Shown piece by piece: positions 33,892-42,392 of a DNA stretch of 64,000 bases. Numbering within the stretch: position 1 is the stretch's first letter; each line of letters starts with the position of its first letter. A program made the translations under genes and the position numbers. Origin of the DNA: Planococcus sp. MB-3u-03 (GTDB taxonomy: Bacteria; Bacillota; Bacilli; Bacillales_A; Planococcaceae); the NCBI RefSeq assembly GCF_002833405.1, contig NZ_CP025135.1:167501-231500 (forward strand), given 5' to 3'. Under the pieces are notes generated by a model. It was not told where the DNA came from and did no database searches. It saw nothing but the letters and a program-made list of their open reading frames with translations.

Positions 33892-34068
33892 ATGGATATC
33901 GCAGCTTTATCGATGTTGCTTAGCCAGATGAATGTCCGGCAAGAAGCGAGTGTTTTAGTAACTAAGAAAGCGATGAATCAGGCTGAGACAAACAGCGCTA
34001 GTGTTGTGAAGATGCTTGAACAATCGGTTCAGCCGCATATTGGCGGGTCTATTGATTTAAAAGGCTAA
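33892..34068 (+). CDS. YjfB-family putative motility protein
   Basis: 58 aa, ATG after GAGGTG. The sequence MDIAALSMLLSQMNVRQEAS followed by VLVTKKAMNQAETNSASVVKML and ending PHIGGSIDLKG fits the YjfB_motility family of small proteins found near flagellar genes in Bacilli. The molecular function is unknown. Confidence 0.78.
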   Translation: MDIAALSMLLSQMNVRQEASVLVTKKAMNQAETNSASVVKMLEQSVQPHIGGSIDLKG

Positions 34069-34095
34069 GGTAGCTGGAAATTTGTTTTCAAAATG

Positions 34096-34124
34096 GAAGC
34101 TTCTATAGTGAAGCTTCTTTTTTA
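34096..34124 (+). terminator. Terminator after the yjfB-like gene
   Basis: GAAGCTTC-TATAGT-GAAGCTTC with a T7 tail. Confidence 0.85.
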
Positions 34125-34266
34125 TGCGGAAAGCGGTAAAAAGTCACAGTTTTCATTCCAAACAAAATAATCCTAACTTCTGCTTACCCCCAATCCGCCT
34201 ATTCTTTTTTCCAAAAGATTCTTGTAAACTAAACGAACAAATGGAAACGGAAGGTGTGGAAGAATT

Positions 34267-34980
34267 ATGATGGGGCCGATCAATTCAAATTGGCTGTTTC
34301 AGTCGGCGATGAGTTCGCTTCAGCAGTCGACGCCGATGAATGGAAGTGGAGCTGCGAACAACCAGGGGCCGGGAATGGCGGGGCCTGGTTCGTTTTTGAT
34401 GTTATTGATGGCGGCGATGATGGAGAATGTCCAGCAGACGCAAATGCTCACGCAGCAAGCGCCGGCTGCGAATGGCCTGTCCTTCATGGCGCCAAGGAAT
34501 TCCTATAATCCAGCCGTCGCGAATTTGACGATGGAGCATAAAGACGTGGCGACCAGTAGTGCGGATAAAAGTGATTTGAAATTCCGCCCGGTCCAGTTTT
34601 TAAAACTCGATGAGCAACTCGCCGGGAAATTGAGCGGCGCGGCTGTACATTTTATCGAAGCCGGAAAGAAATACGATATCGACCCGAAACTCTTGTCAGC
34701 GATTGCGGTGCATGAAACCGGAAATGGTTCATCGAGAGCGGCGAATGAGAAAAACAATATTGCCGGCATGATGGGCAAGAACGGTCTCCGCAGTTACGAA
34801 ACAGTGGCGGATAGCATCTACGATATGGCGCGCAATTTGCGGCAGAATTACTTGAACCAAGGCAAGGAAAGCATCGCCCAGATCGGCGCGAAATATGCTC
34901 CGGTCGGCGCGGCGAACGATCCCACTGGCCTCAACAACCACTGGACCACAGGCGTTCAACGCTTTTACAATACTTTATAA
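34267..34980 (+). CDS. Glucosaminidase-domain peptidoglycan hydrolase
   Basis: 237 aa. The N-terminal about 100 residues are low-complexity, rich in Met, Gln, Ala and Pro, without a signal peptide. The C-terminal half (about 120-237) is a glucosaminidase/FlgJ-like domain: YDIDPKLLSAIAVHETGNGS (catalytic Glu in HETG), NNIAGMMG and YDMARNLRQNYLNQGKESIA. It is probably a muramidase or glucosaminidase that opens the wall for the flagellar rod, given its position between hag and fliD. The second Met (34270) is an alternative start. Confidence 0.78.
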   Translation: MMGPINSNWLFQSAMSSLQQSTPMNGSGAANNQGPGMAGPGSFLMLLMAAMMENVQQTQMLTQQAPAANGLSFMAPRNSYNPAVANLTMEHKDVATSSADKSDLKFRPVQFLKLDEQLAGKLSGAAVHFIEAGKKYDIDPKLLSAIAVHETGNGSSRAANEKNNIAGMMGKNGLRSYETVADSIYDMARNLRQNYLNQGKESIAQIGAKYAPVGAANDPTGLNNHWTTGVQRFYNTL

Positions 34981-34989
34981 TCTTCAAAA

Positions 34990-35021
34990 GCTGATTCCCG
35001 CGTGGGAGTCGGTTTTTTTTA
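34990..35021 (+). terminator. Terminator before fliD
   Basis: CTGATTCCC-GCGT-GGGAGTCGG (two G-U pairs) with a T8 tail. Confidence 0.8.
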
Positions 35022-35081
35022 TTTATATGTCAAAACAGCGAACAGTTTTAACGTATATGTTAAAAAGATTCATTTTCCTGC

Positions 35082-35108
35082 TAAAAAAATCGCTTATCTT
35101 GCCGATAG
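35082..35108 (+). promoter_or_regulatory. Sigma-D promoter of the fliD remnant
   Basis: TAAA (35082-35085), 15-bp spacer, GCCGATAG (35101-35108): a near-perfect sigma-D promoter 37 bp before the fliD start. After the deletion it lies directly upstream of the sigD remnant. Confidence 0.85.
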
Positions 35109-35144
35109 TAAGAGTAACAGGATTATGGAAATGGAGTGGACGAT

Positions 35145-35370
35145 ATGCGCGTAGGCGGATTAGCTTCTGGGATGGATACCGACTCCATCGTTAAACAAAT
35201 GATGCAAATACAGAAAATGCCTTTAGATAAATTGATGCAGCAAAAAGTATGGACGGAGTGGCAGCAAGAAGCGATCCGTGAACAGAATTTGGCGTTCTCG
35301 AATCTGCGCACGAGCGCGAGTAATTTGCGGCTTCAGTCGACATTCAATGCCTATAGCGCAGAGACGACGG
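35145..35370 (+). pseudogene. fliD: Flagellar cap protein FliD, N-terminal fragment
   Basis: About 75 codons of FliD: MRVGGLASGMDTDSIVKQMM, then LDKLMQQKVWTEWQQEAIRE and NLRTSASNLRLQSTFNAY, the characteristic start of the filament cap (normally 450-600 aa). GGAG precedes the ATG at 35145. Homology stops around 35360-35372; the frame then reads out-of-frame sigD sequence and ends at 35489. The rest of fliD, and everything expected between it and sigD, is missing. The D0/D1 export region alone cannot form a cap. Confidence 0.88.
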
Positions 35371-36060
35371 GATGCCGGCGATTATTTAGTCGCGAAGTAT
35401 TTGCCCTTGGTGGATTATGTGATTCAACGCTTTCTTATCAGCCTGCCGAAAACCGTCGACAAAGACGAAGTCCGAAGCTACGCCTATGAAGGCTTGCTGG
35501 ACGCACTCGATAAATTCAAGCCGGAGAAAGACTGGAAGTTCGAAACCTATGCCGCTTGGCGGATCAAAGGCGCAATCATCGATGGCCTCCGGAAAAGCGA
35601 CTGGCTGCCGCGTTCCTTGCGGGACAAAGTGAAAAAAATCGAAAAAGCATACGCCGAACTGGAACAACAGAAAGGCGAAAGTGCCAGTGACCAAGAAGTG
35701 AGCGAGTACTTGGGGATGACCCCGGCAGAATTGAACCGCGCCGTCTCAGAAGCTGCCTTATCGGCAATGCTGTCGATGGATGATGACCAGTCGAATTTGG
35801 AAGAGCGCATGCCGCGCGCCACTATCGGTTCGCCGGAACGCGAGCTGTCTGGACAGATGACCAAAGAGGCGTTGGCCAAAGCCATTGCCACATTGCCGGA
35901 AAAAGAGAAATTGACGGTTTCTTTATGTTATTTTGAAGAAATGAAGCTGACTGAAATCGCAGAGATTCTCGGGCTCAGCGTTTCCAGAGTGTCGCAATTG
36001 CATTCAAAAGCGATGCTCCGGTTGCACGCAGCGATGCTATCGGTCCATGAACATTATTAA
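35371..36060 (+). pseudogene. sigD: Motility sigma factor SigD, 5'-truncated
   Basis: Recognisable from DAGDYLVAKYLPLVDYVIQR to SRVSQLHSKAMLRLHAAM: region 2 (DEVRSYAYEGLLDALDKFKP, FETYAAWRIKGAIIDGLRKS), region 3 (EVSEYLGMTPAELNRAV) and region 4 (EEMKLTEIAEILGLSVSRVS) are intact. Only the first about 20-25 codons and the native start are lost. The sigD frame stays open back into fliD DNA, with ATGs at 35347 and 35278 but no good RBS, so a near-complete protein might still be made at low level. It is the sigma factor for hag and fliD promoters. Confidence 0.85.
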
Positions 36061-36081
36061 TTGAAGGAAAGCAGGGAGCAG

Positions 36082-36495
36082 ATGATAGCACTGTTGATAG
36101 TGGTCAGCACTTTATTGTTATTGCTGAACGTCAAACTGATAATGTCGAGAAAGCTGATGATCGAGCAGGAGTCCGATCGGCTGGAAGCGGCTATGGCGGA
36201 ATTTATCACAGCCGTCGAACAGGAAAACGATGCCTTATACGACAAATTGATGGATCGGCTGGAGCAAACGGAAGCGAAAATGGCGCAGTTAGAAAAAATG
36301 GAAGACCCAGCGCAAGAGCCGAAAAGCGCAGTTCGTTCTGCCGATAAGCCTCCAGTTGAAACAAGCCGGCGCGAGAAAGTCCGTCAGCTGACGAAACAAG
36401 GCTTCTCGGCTGCCCATATCGCGAAGCTTCTGGAATTGCCGATCGGCGAAGCGGAAGTCGCCGTCCAATTAGAAAAGAAAAGACAGATTCGATAG
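36082..36495 (+). CDS. swrB: SwrB-like protein
   Basis: 137 aa. One N-terminal membrane helix (IALLIVVSTLLLLLNVKLIM, residues 2-21), a coiled-coil segment (about 30-80) and a C-terminal helix-turn-helix-like segment (KVRQLTKQGFSAAHIAKLLE). In B. subtilis SwrB follows sigD at the end of the fla/che operon and promotes flagellar type III export activation. The start at 36082 follows GGGAG; a TTG at 36061 abuts the sigD stop and is an alternative. Its position confirms that the gene before it is sigD at its native 3' junction. Confidence 0.72.
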   Translation: MIALLIVVSTLLLLLNVKLIMSRKLMIEQESDRLEAAMAEFITAVEQENDALYDKLMDRLEQTEAKMAQLEKMEDPAQEPKSAVRSADKPPVETSRREKVRQLTKQGFSAAHIAKLLELPIGEAEVAVQLEKKRQIR

Positions 36496-36508
36496 GTGGG
36501 ACATGTAG

Positions 36509-36943
36509 ATGCGCATTGATGCAGCAAGGCCTAGGCCTTCAGAACAACCCAATACGGCAATTGCTAAACCGCCAGGCGGTGCATTTGCAGAGGCCATGAA
36601 GCAGTCCCGGACCGAACTCCGGCGAGATGCGCTCACGCCCTTATTCGCGAATGTCGAACAGCGCGGAAAACGCCTGGCTGAACACAGGACTTTGGAAAAC
36701 TTGGTTGCGTATAAACAATCCATCAAGCAATTCCTTAATGAATCGCTCCGCCATGGGCTCCAGCTAAGCGACCAGGCTGCGTCTGGTTTCGGTGACGGGG
36801 CGCCGCCTCATCAAATTGTGAAAATCATTGATGAAAAAGTGATTGCGCTTCAAGATCAATTACTGGATAATGAAGTGGAATATATTGGTATACTCGAAAC
36901 GGTAGGGGAAATAAAAGGCTTGCTGCTCAATTTGTATATGTAA
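36509..36943 (+). CDS. YaaR-family protein (DUF327)
   Basis: 144 aa. It starts MRIDAARPRPSEQPN and has the DUF327 core (LENLVAYKQSIKQFLNESLR; HQIVKIIDEKVIALQDQLLD), mostly helical. Function is unknown; members often lie near flagellar or DNA-replication genes. It lies 13 bp after swrB and is probably co-transcribed. Confidence 0.75.
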   Translation: MRIDAARPRPSEQPNTAIAKPPGGAFAEAMKQSRTELRRDALTPLFANVEQRGKRLAEHRTLENLVAYKQSIKQFLNESLRHGLQLSDQAASGFGDGAPPHQIVKIIDEKVIALQDQLLDNEVEYIGILETVGEIKGLLLNLYM

Positions 36944-36970
36944 CAAGCTTGGGGGAAAGGGAGAAACGAT

Positions 36971-37321
36971 GTGAGCGACAACCGTAGGGAATTTTTTCGC
37001 GTGTCTTTTGTCCGCGCGATCAGCGGCAAGGTAGGGGTATCTGAGAAAGAAGAGGTTCTTGTAGATATTTCCAGCCTGAGTGCCGGAGGGCTTGTGTTCG
37101 AAGCCTATCTTGATTTCGCGTTGTATGAACAGGTAATCTGTAGCTTTGAATTGTTGGGTGAACCTTTTCAACTGGAAGGAAAAATCATCCGAAAAATAGC
37201 TAAAGAGCATAATTTCGAATACGCTGTGCAATTCAATGCCGGACAGCATTCTGTATCGAAACTATTTCAGCAATTGAATACATACCAGATCCGCAAACGA
37301 AAAAGCGTATTGAACGATTGA
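36971..37321 (+). CDS. PilZ-domain cyclic-di-GMP receptor
   Basis: 116 aa, GTG start after GGGGGAAAGGGAG. The two c-di-GMP-binding motifs are present: NRREFFRV near the N-terminus (R-x3-R type) and DISSLSAGG (D-x-S-x2-G type). A single-domain PilZ protein in a flagellar region suggests a motility brake like YpfA/DgrA, which is inference. An EAL phosphodiesterase is encoded at 28986-29987. Confidence 0.82.
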   Translation: MSDNRREFFRVSFVRAISGKVGVSEKEEVLVDISSLSAGGLVFEAYLDFALYEQVICSFELLGEPFQLEGKIIRKIAKEHNFEYAVQFNAGQHSVSKLFQQLNTYQIRKRKSVLND

Positions 37322-37383
37322 AAATCTCCGTTTTCACTGAATTTTAATCTCCGCAATACCAACAAAATGTTAAGAAAAAGCAT

Positions 37384-37422
37384 AAAAGACATGCCCCCGT
37401 TAACAGGAGGCATGTCTTTTTC
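37384..37422. terminator. Bidirectional terminator between PilZ gene and mtnD
   Basis: AAAAGACATGCC...GGCATGTCTTTT stem with T/A tails on both sides. Confidence 0.85.
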
Positions 37423-37432
37423 GGTTGTTTCT

Positions 37433-37966
37433 TTAGTTTTTGACGGTTTCGTCCTCGTAGACCGGAACCCATCCTTCCGTGGTGACAAAGATGCGCACGG
37501 CGACGACTTTGCGGTCTTCGGCGAGCGTGAAATAATGTGTGATGTTTTCCGGTACGGAAATCAAGTCGCCCGGAGTCAGGTGGACTTCGAAAAAGCGCTC
37601 GTCTTTGCCTTGGATGATGAAGACGCCGTGGCCGCTGACGATATAGCGAACTTCATCGTCTGTGTGGATATGCTTGCGTTGGAAGTTTTTCAAAAGCTCG
37701 TCCAATTTCGGGTTCGAGTCGGACAAAGATATGACGTCTGCCGCTTTGTAGCCGCGGCGCGCCGAGATGTCATCAATTTCTGAACGGAATGCTTCAAGGA
37801 TCTGTTCTTTTTCCTCGTCGCTCAAGTCGAATTTCTCGCGCAATGGCTCCGGCAATTTATGGATATCCCAATGCTCGTAGACGACTTCCTGGCTTTCGAG
37901 AAATGCGGCAACCTCTTGCTGGGCTTCGATTGTTTCTTCTGTTCCTTGAATTTTAATGATGGCCAT
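37433..37966 (-). CDS. mtnD: Acireductone dioxygenase
   Basis: 177 aa, normal length. It is a cupin with the metal motif HIHTDDEVRYIVSG and later PENITHYF. It oxidises acireductone to the methionine precursor 4-methylthio-2-oxobutyrate and formate (with Fe2+), or off-pathway with Ni2+. It is the last gene of the minus-strand mtnW-X-B-D operon, 21 bp after mtnB. Confidence 0.94.
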   Translation of the reverse strand: MAIIKIQGTEETIEAQQEVAAFLESQEVVYEHWDIHKLPEPLREKFDLSDEEKEQILEAFRSEIDDISARRGYKAADVISLSDSNPKLDELLKNFQRKHIHTDDEVRYIVSGHGVFIIQGKDERFFEVHLTPGDLISVPENITHYFTLAEDRKVVAVRIFVTTEGWVPVYEDETVKN

Positions 37967-37987
37967 GATGAATCTTCCTCTCTTGTT

Positions 37988-38602
37988 TTAGGATTTGAAT
38001 TGGCGGAGCGCCAGTTGATATTGAAATAAAAATTCGCTCGCTTCAAGCAGTTTTTTCGCTTCAAAAGCATCTTTCCCCCACACGGTGATGCCGTGGTTAC
38101 GGATCAGGACGGCGCCTTTATCGGCGTTGACGAAGTTTTGGAATTCATTTGCGAGCCTTGGAATGTCGGCGTAGTTCGGAATGATCGGGATCGTTAGCTT
38201 GGCGTCTTGTTCCCATAAGCCGAAAGCTTTGATCAGTTCCTGTCCTTGAAATTGGATGAACCCGCCATCCCCATAGAGCTCGGAGATGACGTTGTTTGCA
38301 ATGGTATGGACATGCAAACTGCAGCCGGCTGATGTTTCTGAATAAATGGCTTGGTGCAGCAATGTTTCGGCTGAAGGCTTAAGATTGCTATCTTGTGTCG
38401 GCTGCCCGTTTTTGTCGACGAGCAGGAAATCTTCGGCTGTTTCTTTGTATTTGTCTTTGCCGCTGGCAGTGACAAGAAATTCGAGCGGCTCATCTGATAC
38501 TTTGATCGCCAAATTGCCGCTCGTACCCATAAACCAGTCGCGCGCAGCGAGCGATCGCTTCACTTCGGCAAGTTCTTGCCAGCGGGTTTCGTAAGCACTC
38601 AT
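37988..38602 (-). CDS. mtnB: Methylthioribulose-1-phosphate dehydratase
   Basis: 204 aa. A class II aldolase-fold protein with the zinc-binding [10 protein letters not shown] and a downstream [19 protein letters not shown]. It dehydrates MTRu-1-P to the diketo compound used by MtnW. The start overlaps the end of mtnX by 4 bp (ATGA). Confidence 0.93.
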   Translation of the reverse strand: MSAYETRWQELAEVKRSLAARDWFMGTSGNLAIKVSDEPLEFLVTASGKDKYKETAEDFLLVDKNGQPTQDSNLKPSAETLLHQAIYSETSAGCSLHVHTIANNVISELYGDGGFIQFQGQELIKAFGLWEQDAKLTIPIIPNYADIPRLANEFQNFVNADKGAVLIRNHGITVWGKDAFEAKKLLEASEFLFQYQLALRQFKS

Positions 38603-39264
38603 GAAATCACCCCTAGCTTGGCGTCGAGAATATCCGTCACGTCGTGGAAGCTTTTGAAGGCTTCATATGCAATGCCGAGCTCCTCGCATTTGTCGATCAG
38701 AAAATCCCTGGCGATGACGAGGTCTGCTTGCTTGGCGGCTTGCAGGTCGGTAATCGAATCACCGATGACGATGCTCGTCGATTGCTCCGACATGATGCGA
38801 CGCATGACGGATGGTTTGCAGCAGCCACAGCCTTGACTGTCACACTGTTCGTCGCAGCCGTGTGGGAAACGGATATGGATCTTGTCATTCGAGAAATCCG
38901 CTTCGTTACAATAAATTCCAGCGAATGGACCGTATGGCTCGAGCAATGGATAGACGAAAAAGTCGATGCCTCCGCTGACGATATAGAGCGGGATGTCGTG
39001 GCGTTTCGTGTAGGCGACAAAATCGGCGAAGCCTTCACGGATTTCCGCTTGGTCGAGCGTGTAGGCGATGATTTGTTGTTTGGCGGAAGAAGGCAGCAAG
39101 GAAAACATTTGCTGGACGCCTTCACGTATGGAAATGCGCTGATCAAGAATTTGATCTTTTATCGGCGACCAACCCGGCGGATCAAACTGTTTCATAATGG
39201 CGATCAAATTATCGCGGGAAGTCACCGTTCCGTCGAAGTCGCAAAATATTACCGGTTTGTTCAT
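38599..39264 (-). CDS. mtnX: 2-hydroxy-3-keto-5-methylthiopentenyl-1-phosphate phosphatase
   Basis: 221 aa. HAD-family phosphatase with the nucleophile motif [12 protein letters not shown] at the N-terminus, SGGIDFFV in the middle and [16 protein letters not shown] near the C-terminus. It releases phosphate to form acireductone. The start overlaps mtnW by 4 bp, implying coupled translation. Confidence 0.93.
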   Translation of the reverse strand: MNKPVIFCDFDGTVTSRDNLIAIMKQFDPPGWSPIKDQILDQRISIREGVQQMFSLLPSSAKQQIIAYTLDQAEIREGFADFVAYTKRHDIPLYIVSGGIDFFVYPLLEPYGPFAGIYCNEADFSNDKIHIRFPHGCDEQCDSQGCGCCKPSVMRRIMSEQSTSIVIGDSITDLQAAKQADLVIARDFLIDKCEELGIAYEAFKSFHDVTDILDAKLGVIS

Positions 39265-40484
39265 ACGGTCTCACCCCATAATGCTAAAGCTTTTTGTAAT
39301 TCTTCTTGGTGTTTGGCGGCTTCTGTTAAAGGCTGTCCTTGAAGGGCGGCGTCGATCGCTTGGCGGAATGCTTTTCCGCCGGCAGCAGCGCCGTCCGGAT
39401 GGCCATGGACGCCGCCTCCGGCATTGATGATGCTGTCGATGCCGTAGTCTTCCAAAAGCAAGGGCACGAGTGCCGGGTGGATGCCGGCAGATGGCACCGG
39501 GAAGCTGCGATTTAATGGACTGTTGCTGACTAGTTCGCGCCCGAGCTGCAATGCCGTTTGTTTCTCGAGTGCCACACTGCCGTAAGGGGATGGGAATAAG
39601 CTAAAGTCGGCTCCGGCTAGTCGTGTCAGTTTGCCAAGTGCCAGCGCCGTGGAAACGCCGTAAAAATCAGATGACGTGTAGGCGCCGCTGAATGCGGGAT
39701 GTGCCATCAGCGGGAGTGCCACTTCTTCGTCTTCAGCCAGTTCCTGCAAGACGTCGAATCCGTAGGCATGGACATTGAACAATAAAGCATCCGCCCCGAG
39801 TTCACGTGCCCGCCGCGCCTTGTCGCGCAAGCTCGACGTCCGTCCGGATAAATTGACGGCATAGAGCGTGCGATGGCCGGTTTCTGCGTACACTTCGTCC
39901 AACACACGACGTGCTGCTAGGATGCGCTTGTCAAACGGCGTCAGCGGGTTGTCGAATAAAATCTCATCGTCTTTCACCAAATCGACGCCGCCGAGTGCCT
40001 GTTGACGGAGTTGATCTGATAAATAATCGAGGTCACGTCCGATGACGCCTTTAAAAATGCTCATGGCGAGCGGGCGCCCCGTGACGCCAAGCGTGTCGCG
40101 AATGCCGTCAATGCCAAAACGCGGGCCTGGGAACTGGCGGAGCAAGGATTCCTCAAAATCCAAATCAAGTAATTTGATCTCGCCATCGAGCGACAGCTTG
40201 CCAAAAACGGTCGTCAGGATGGCTGGCAGATCCGCTGAGAAATTGGCCGCCGGGTAATGGATTTTCAAATGGGCTTGGATGACTCCGTGCTTAGTGGGAT
40301 GGGTGACGTGCGAGAATTCTTCGACCGACACGACGCGCCCTTTATGCTGTTGCAATTGCTGCTGCTCGAGCAATGGCAAATCGGTCCACGATCCAACCGT
40401 CAAACCGAGTGCAATGGCTTCTGCTTTTTTTTCGAATGAACCGGCTTTGCCGAATAATTGATATGTTGCGATAACACCGCTCAT
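39261..40484 (-). CDS. mtnW: 2,3-diketo-5-methylthiopentyl-1-phosphate enolase (RuBisCO-like)
   Basis: 407 aa. RuBisCO-like protein, form [32 protein letters not shown] (equivalent of the carbamate-Lys region) and [20 protein letters not shown]. It tautomerises DK-MTP-1-P in the methionine salvage pathway. It is first in the mtnWXBD operon, with a SAM-I riboswitch in its leader. Start ATG at 40484 after GGAGGG. Confidence 0.94.
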   Translation of the reverse strand: MSGVIATYQLFGKAGSFEKKAEAIALGLTVGSWTDLPLLEQQQLQQHKGRVVSVEEFSHVTHPTKHGVIQAHLKIHYPAANFSADLPAILTTVFGKLSLDGEIKLLDLDFEESLLRQFPGPRFGIDGIRDTLGVTGRPLAMSIFKGVIGRDLDYLSDQLRQQALGGVDLVKDDEILFDNPLTPFDKRILAARRVLDEVYAETGHRTLYAVNLSGRTSSLRDKARRARELGADALLFNVHAYGFDVLQELAEDEEVALPLMAHPAFSGAYTSSDFYGVSTALALGKLTRLAGADFSLFPSPYGSVALEKQTALQLGRELVSNSPLNRSFPVPSAGIHPALVPLLLEDYGIDSIINAGGGVHGHPDGAAAGGKAFRQAIDAALQGQPLTEAAKHQEELQKALALWGETV

Positions 40485-40510
40485 GAATAACCCTCCTGCT
40501 TAGTGGACAT

Positions 40511-40541
40511 AAAAAAACCTCTTCACAAATAAGAAGAGGTT
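40511..40541 (-). terminator. SAM-I riboswitch terminator of mtnWXBD
   Basis: Minus strand AACCTCTTC / GAAGAGGTT with a T7 tail, between the SAM aptamer and mtnW. The AATAAGAAG strand can pair alternatively with the aptamer P1, giving the switch. Confidence 0.88.
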
Positions 40542-40550
40542 AAGAATTAA

Positions 40551-40670
40551 CGCCTTCTTATTTCCCAGCCACTCAATTGTGTTGGCTGCAAGAATTAGCA
40601 CCGTGTCCATGATCGGACCGGTTGCCGGGCTTCGTAGGGCTTGTCCCTCCACCTGCTCTGAATAAGAATA
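40551..40670 (-). promoter_or_regulatory. SAM-I (S-box) riboswitch of mtnWXBD
   Basis: Read on the minus strand: TTCTTATTCAGAGCAGGTGG, AGGGACAAGCCC, ACGAAGCCCGGCAACC, GGTGCTAATTC and the closing P1 strand AATAAGAA. These are the invariant S-box blocks in order. SAM binding stops transcription. Confidence 0.95.
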
Positions 40671-40905
40671 GAATATAGAATTGTTGGTGTTGCAAAGTAA
40701 TTCTGATTATTCCATGGCAAGCAGTATCTGTCAACGAAGGAAATCAAAATATCTGAAAAATATCCCCTGGTCATTTCAAGAAGGAGATTCATCCACCCAT
40801 CGCCACGGGAGTCCACGGAAGATCAGATGGAACTCAGCGACATAGACAACCCGAGTAGCGAACTCGCCTTTAGCGGAAAGATTTTCATTTTTTCAAAATA
40901 TTTTA
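40671..40905. other. Divergent spacer between the two mtn operons
   Basis: About 235 bp without a supportable gene. It should hold the minus-strand mtnW promoter, but I could not assign it confidently. Confidence 0.4.
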
Positions 40906-40935
40906 TTGACAATGAATTCTGAATCATGCTAGCAT
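40906..40935 (+). promoter_or_regulatory. Sigma-A promoter of mtnKA and the transporter
   Basis: TTGACA (40906-40911), 18-bp spacer, TAGCAT (40930-40935), about 35 bp before the S-box. Confidence 0.75.
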
Positions 40936-40969
40936 TCGTTTCAGAACTTCATAAATGTTGCATAGCAAA

Positions 40970-41121
40970 CTCTTATCAAGAGCAGGCAGAGGGAAATGGC
41001 CCGATGACGCCCAGCAACCGACCGTAATACCGTTGTGAGACGGGGCGCTTTGGCGCCGGGAACACTCCCGCAAGGCACGGTGCTAATTCCATCAGAAATG
41101 TACATTTCTGAAAGATAAGAG
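40970..41121 (+). promoter_or_regulatory. SAM-I (S-box) riboswitch of the mtnKA-transporter operon
   Basis: CTTATCAAGAGCAGGCAGAGG, GGCCCGATGACGCCCAGCAA, an enlarged P3 arm (about 41023-41075), GGTGCTAATTCC and closing GATAAG (41114-41119). All conserved S-box blocks are present. It is followed by a terminator at 41143, so SAM represses the whole downstream operon. Confidence 0.95.
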
Positions 41122-41142
41122 GCATGGGATCTCTTATTCTGC

Positions 41143-41174
41143 GCCTCTTTCTTTCGGGAAAGAGGCTTTTTATT
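41143..41174 (+). terminator. SAM-I riboswitch terminator of mtnKA
   Basis: GCCTCTTTC / GAAAGAGGC stem (41143-41151, 41158-41166) followed by TTTTTATT, 28 bp before mtnK. Confidence 0.88.
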
Positions 41175-41201
41175 ATTCTACAGAAAAGAGGCAAATAATA
41201 T

Positions 41202-42392
41202 ATGACACTTACAGCATCATCTACATACAAAGCATTGACTGAACAACAAGCGATTCAGCTGGCACATGAGCTGGGCGTTTTTGCCCCTGAAGCTGCATTG
41301 CAAAGTGAAGAAATCGGAGATGGCAACTTGAATTACGTATTCCGCATCAGCGATTCTGCGAACGGGCAAGGGCTCATCATCAAGCAAGCTTTGCCTTATG
41401 CGAAAGTCGTCGGCGAAAGCTGGCCGCTGACGCTTCACCGGGCGACCATTGAAGCGAATGCCTTGAAGCTGCACGGCAAGCTCGCAAAAGGCCATGTGCC
41501 AAAAGTGTATGCGACGGATGCTGCGCTTGCTGTCACGGTCATGGAAGACTTGTCGCATTTGACAATTTTGCGCAACGGCTTGATTGACGGCAAGCATTAC
41601 CCGAAGCTTGCGGAACATATCGGCGGCTATTTGGCGCACACTTTGTTCCACACCTCGGATTTCGGCTTGCATCCGTTCGAGAAAAAGCGGCTTGCGGCTG
41701 AGTTCTCCAATCCGGAGCTGTGCAAAATCACGGAAGACCTGATTTTCACCGATCCGTTTTTCGACCACGAGACGAATGACTTTGAAGAGCCGCTGCGCGA
41801 AGAGGTTCAGACGATTTGGAACAATGAGCCGCTGAAATTCGAAGTGGCTAAACTGAAGCGCAGCTTTTTGACGGAAGCGGAAGCACTTTTGCATGGCGAT
41901 CTGCACACCGGCAGTATTTTCGTCGATGAGCAACAAACAAAAGTGATCGATCCGGAGTTCGCCTTTTACGGGCCGATCGGTTTTGATATCGGATTGTTCC
42001 TCGCCAATTTGATCGTTCAGGCGATTACGCGCAGCGGCGAAGAACGTGAACTGATTGTGCAAGACATCACACAAACATGGCAAGTGTTCGAAGAGCAGTT
42101 TTCAAGCTTGTGGGAAAGCGACGGAATCGAAACGTATAAAACGACGGCCGGTTACCGCGAATACGCCATCGAAAAAATCTTCCACGATGCGATTGGCTTT
42201 GCCGGATGTGAATTGATCCGCCGGACGATCGGCTTGGCGCATGTCCGCGACTTGGATGATATTGCAGACGAGTCAACACGCATCGACCGCAAGCGGCAAA
42301 CCTTGAAAGCCGGGGAAGCATTGATCGAAACTCGCCGCAGCTATCATTCCATCGCTGAACTGGAAGCGGCGATCAAGGAGCTGAGCAAATGA
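41202..42392 (+). CDS. mtnK: 5-methylthioribose kinase
   Basis: 396 aa, standard length. Protein-kinase-like (APH) fold: [13 protein letters not shown] near the N-terminus, catalytic [13 protein letters not shown] and metal-binding [10 protein letters not shown]. It phosphorylates methylthioribose with ATP to MTR-1-P, the substrate of MtnA. It is the first gene behind the SAM-I riboswitch and overlaps mtnA by 4 bp. Confidence 0.95.
   Translation: MTLTASSTYKALTEQQAIQLAHELGVFAPEAALQSEEIGDGNLNYVFRISDSANGQGLIIKQALPYAKVVGESWPLTLHRATIEANALKLHGKLAKGHVPKVYATDAALAVTVMEDLSHLTILRNGLIDGKHYPKLAEHIGGYLAHTLFHTSDFGLHPFEKKRLAAEFSNPELCKITEDLIFTDPFFDHETNDFEEPLREEVQTIWNNEPLKFEVAKLKRSFLTEAEALLHGDLHTGSIFVDEQQTKVIDPEFAFYGPIGFDIGLFLANLIVQAITRSGEERELIVQDITQTWQVFEEQFSSLWESDGIETYKTTAGYREYAIEKIFHDAIGFAGCELIRRTIGLAHVRDLDDIADESTRIDRKRQTLKAGEALIETRRSYHSIAELEAAIKELSK

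Noticed and set aside
35278..35370. Reading the sigD frame from ATG 35278 as a normal gene start
   Set aside because: The first 30 residues are fliD DNA in a wrong frame and there is no Shine-Dalgarno, so this is annotated as a fusion remnant instead.
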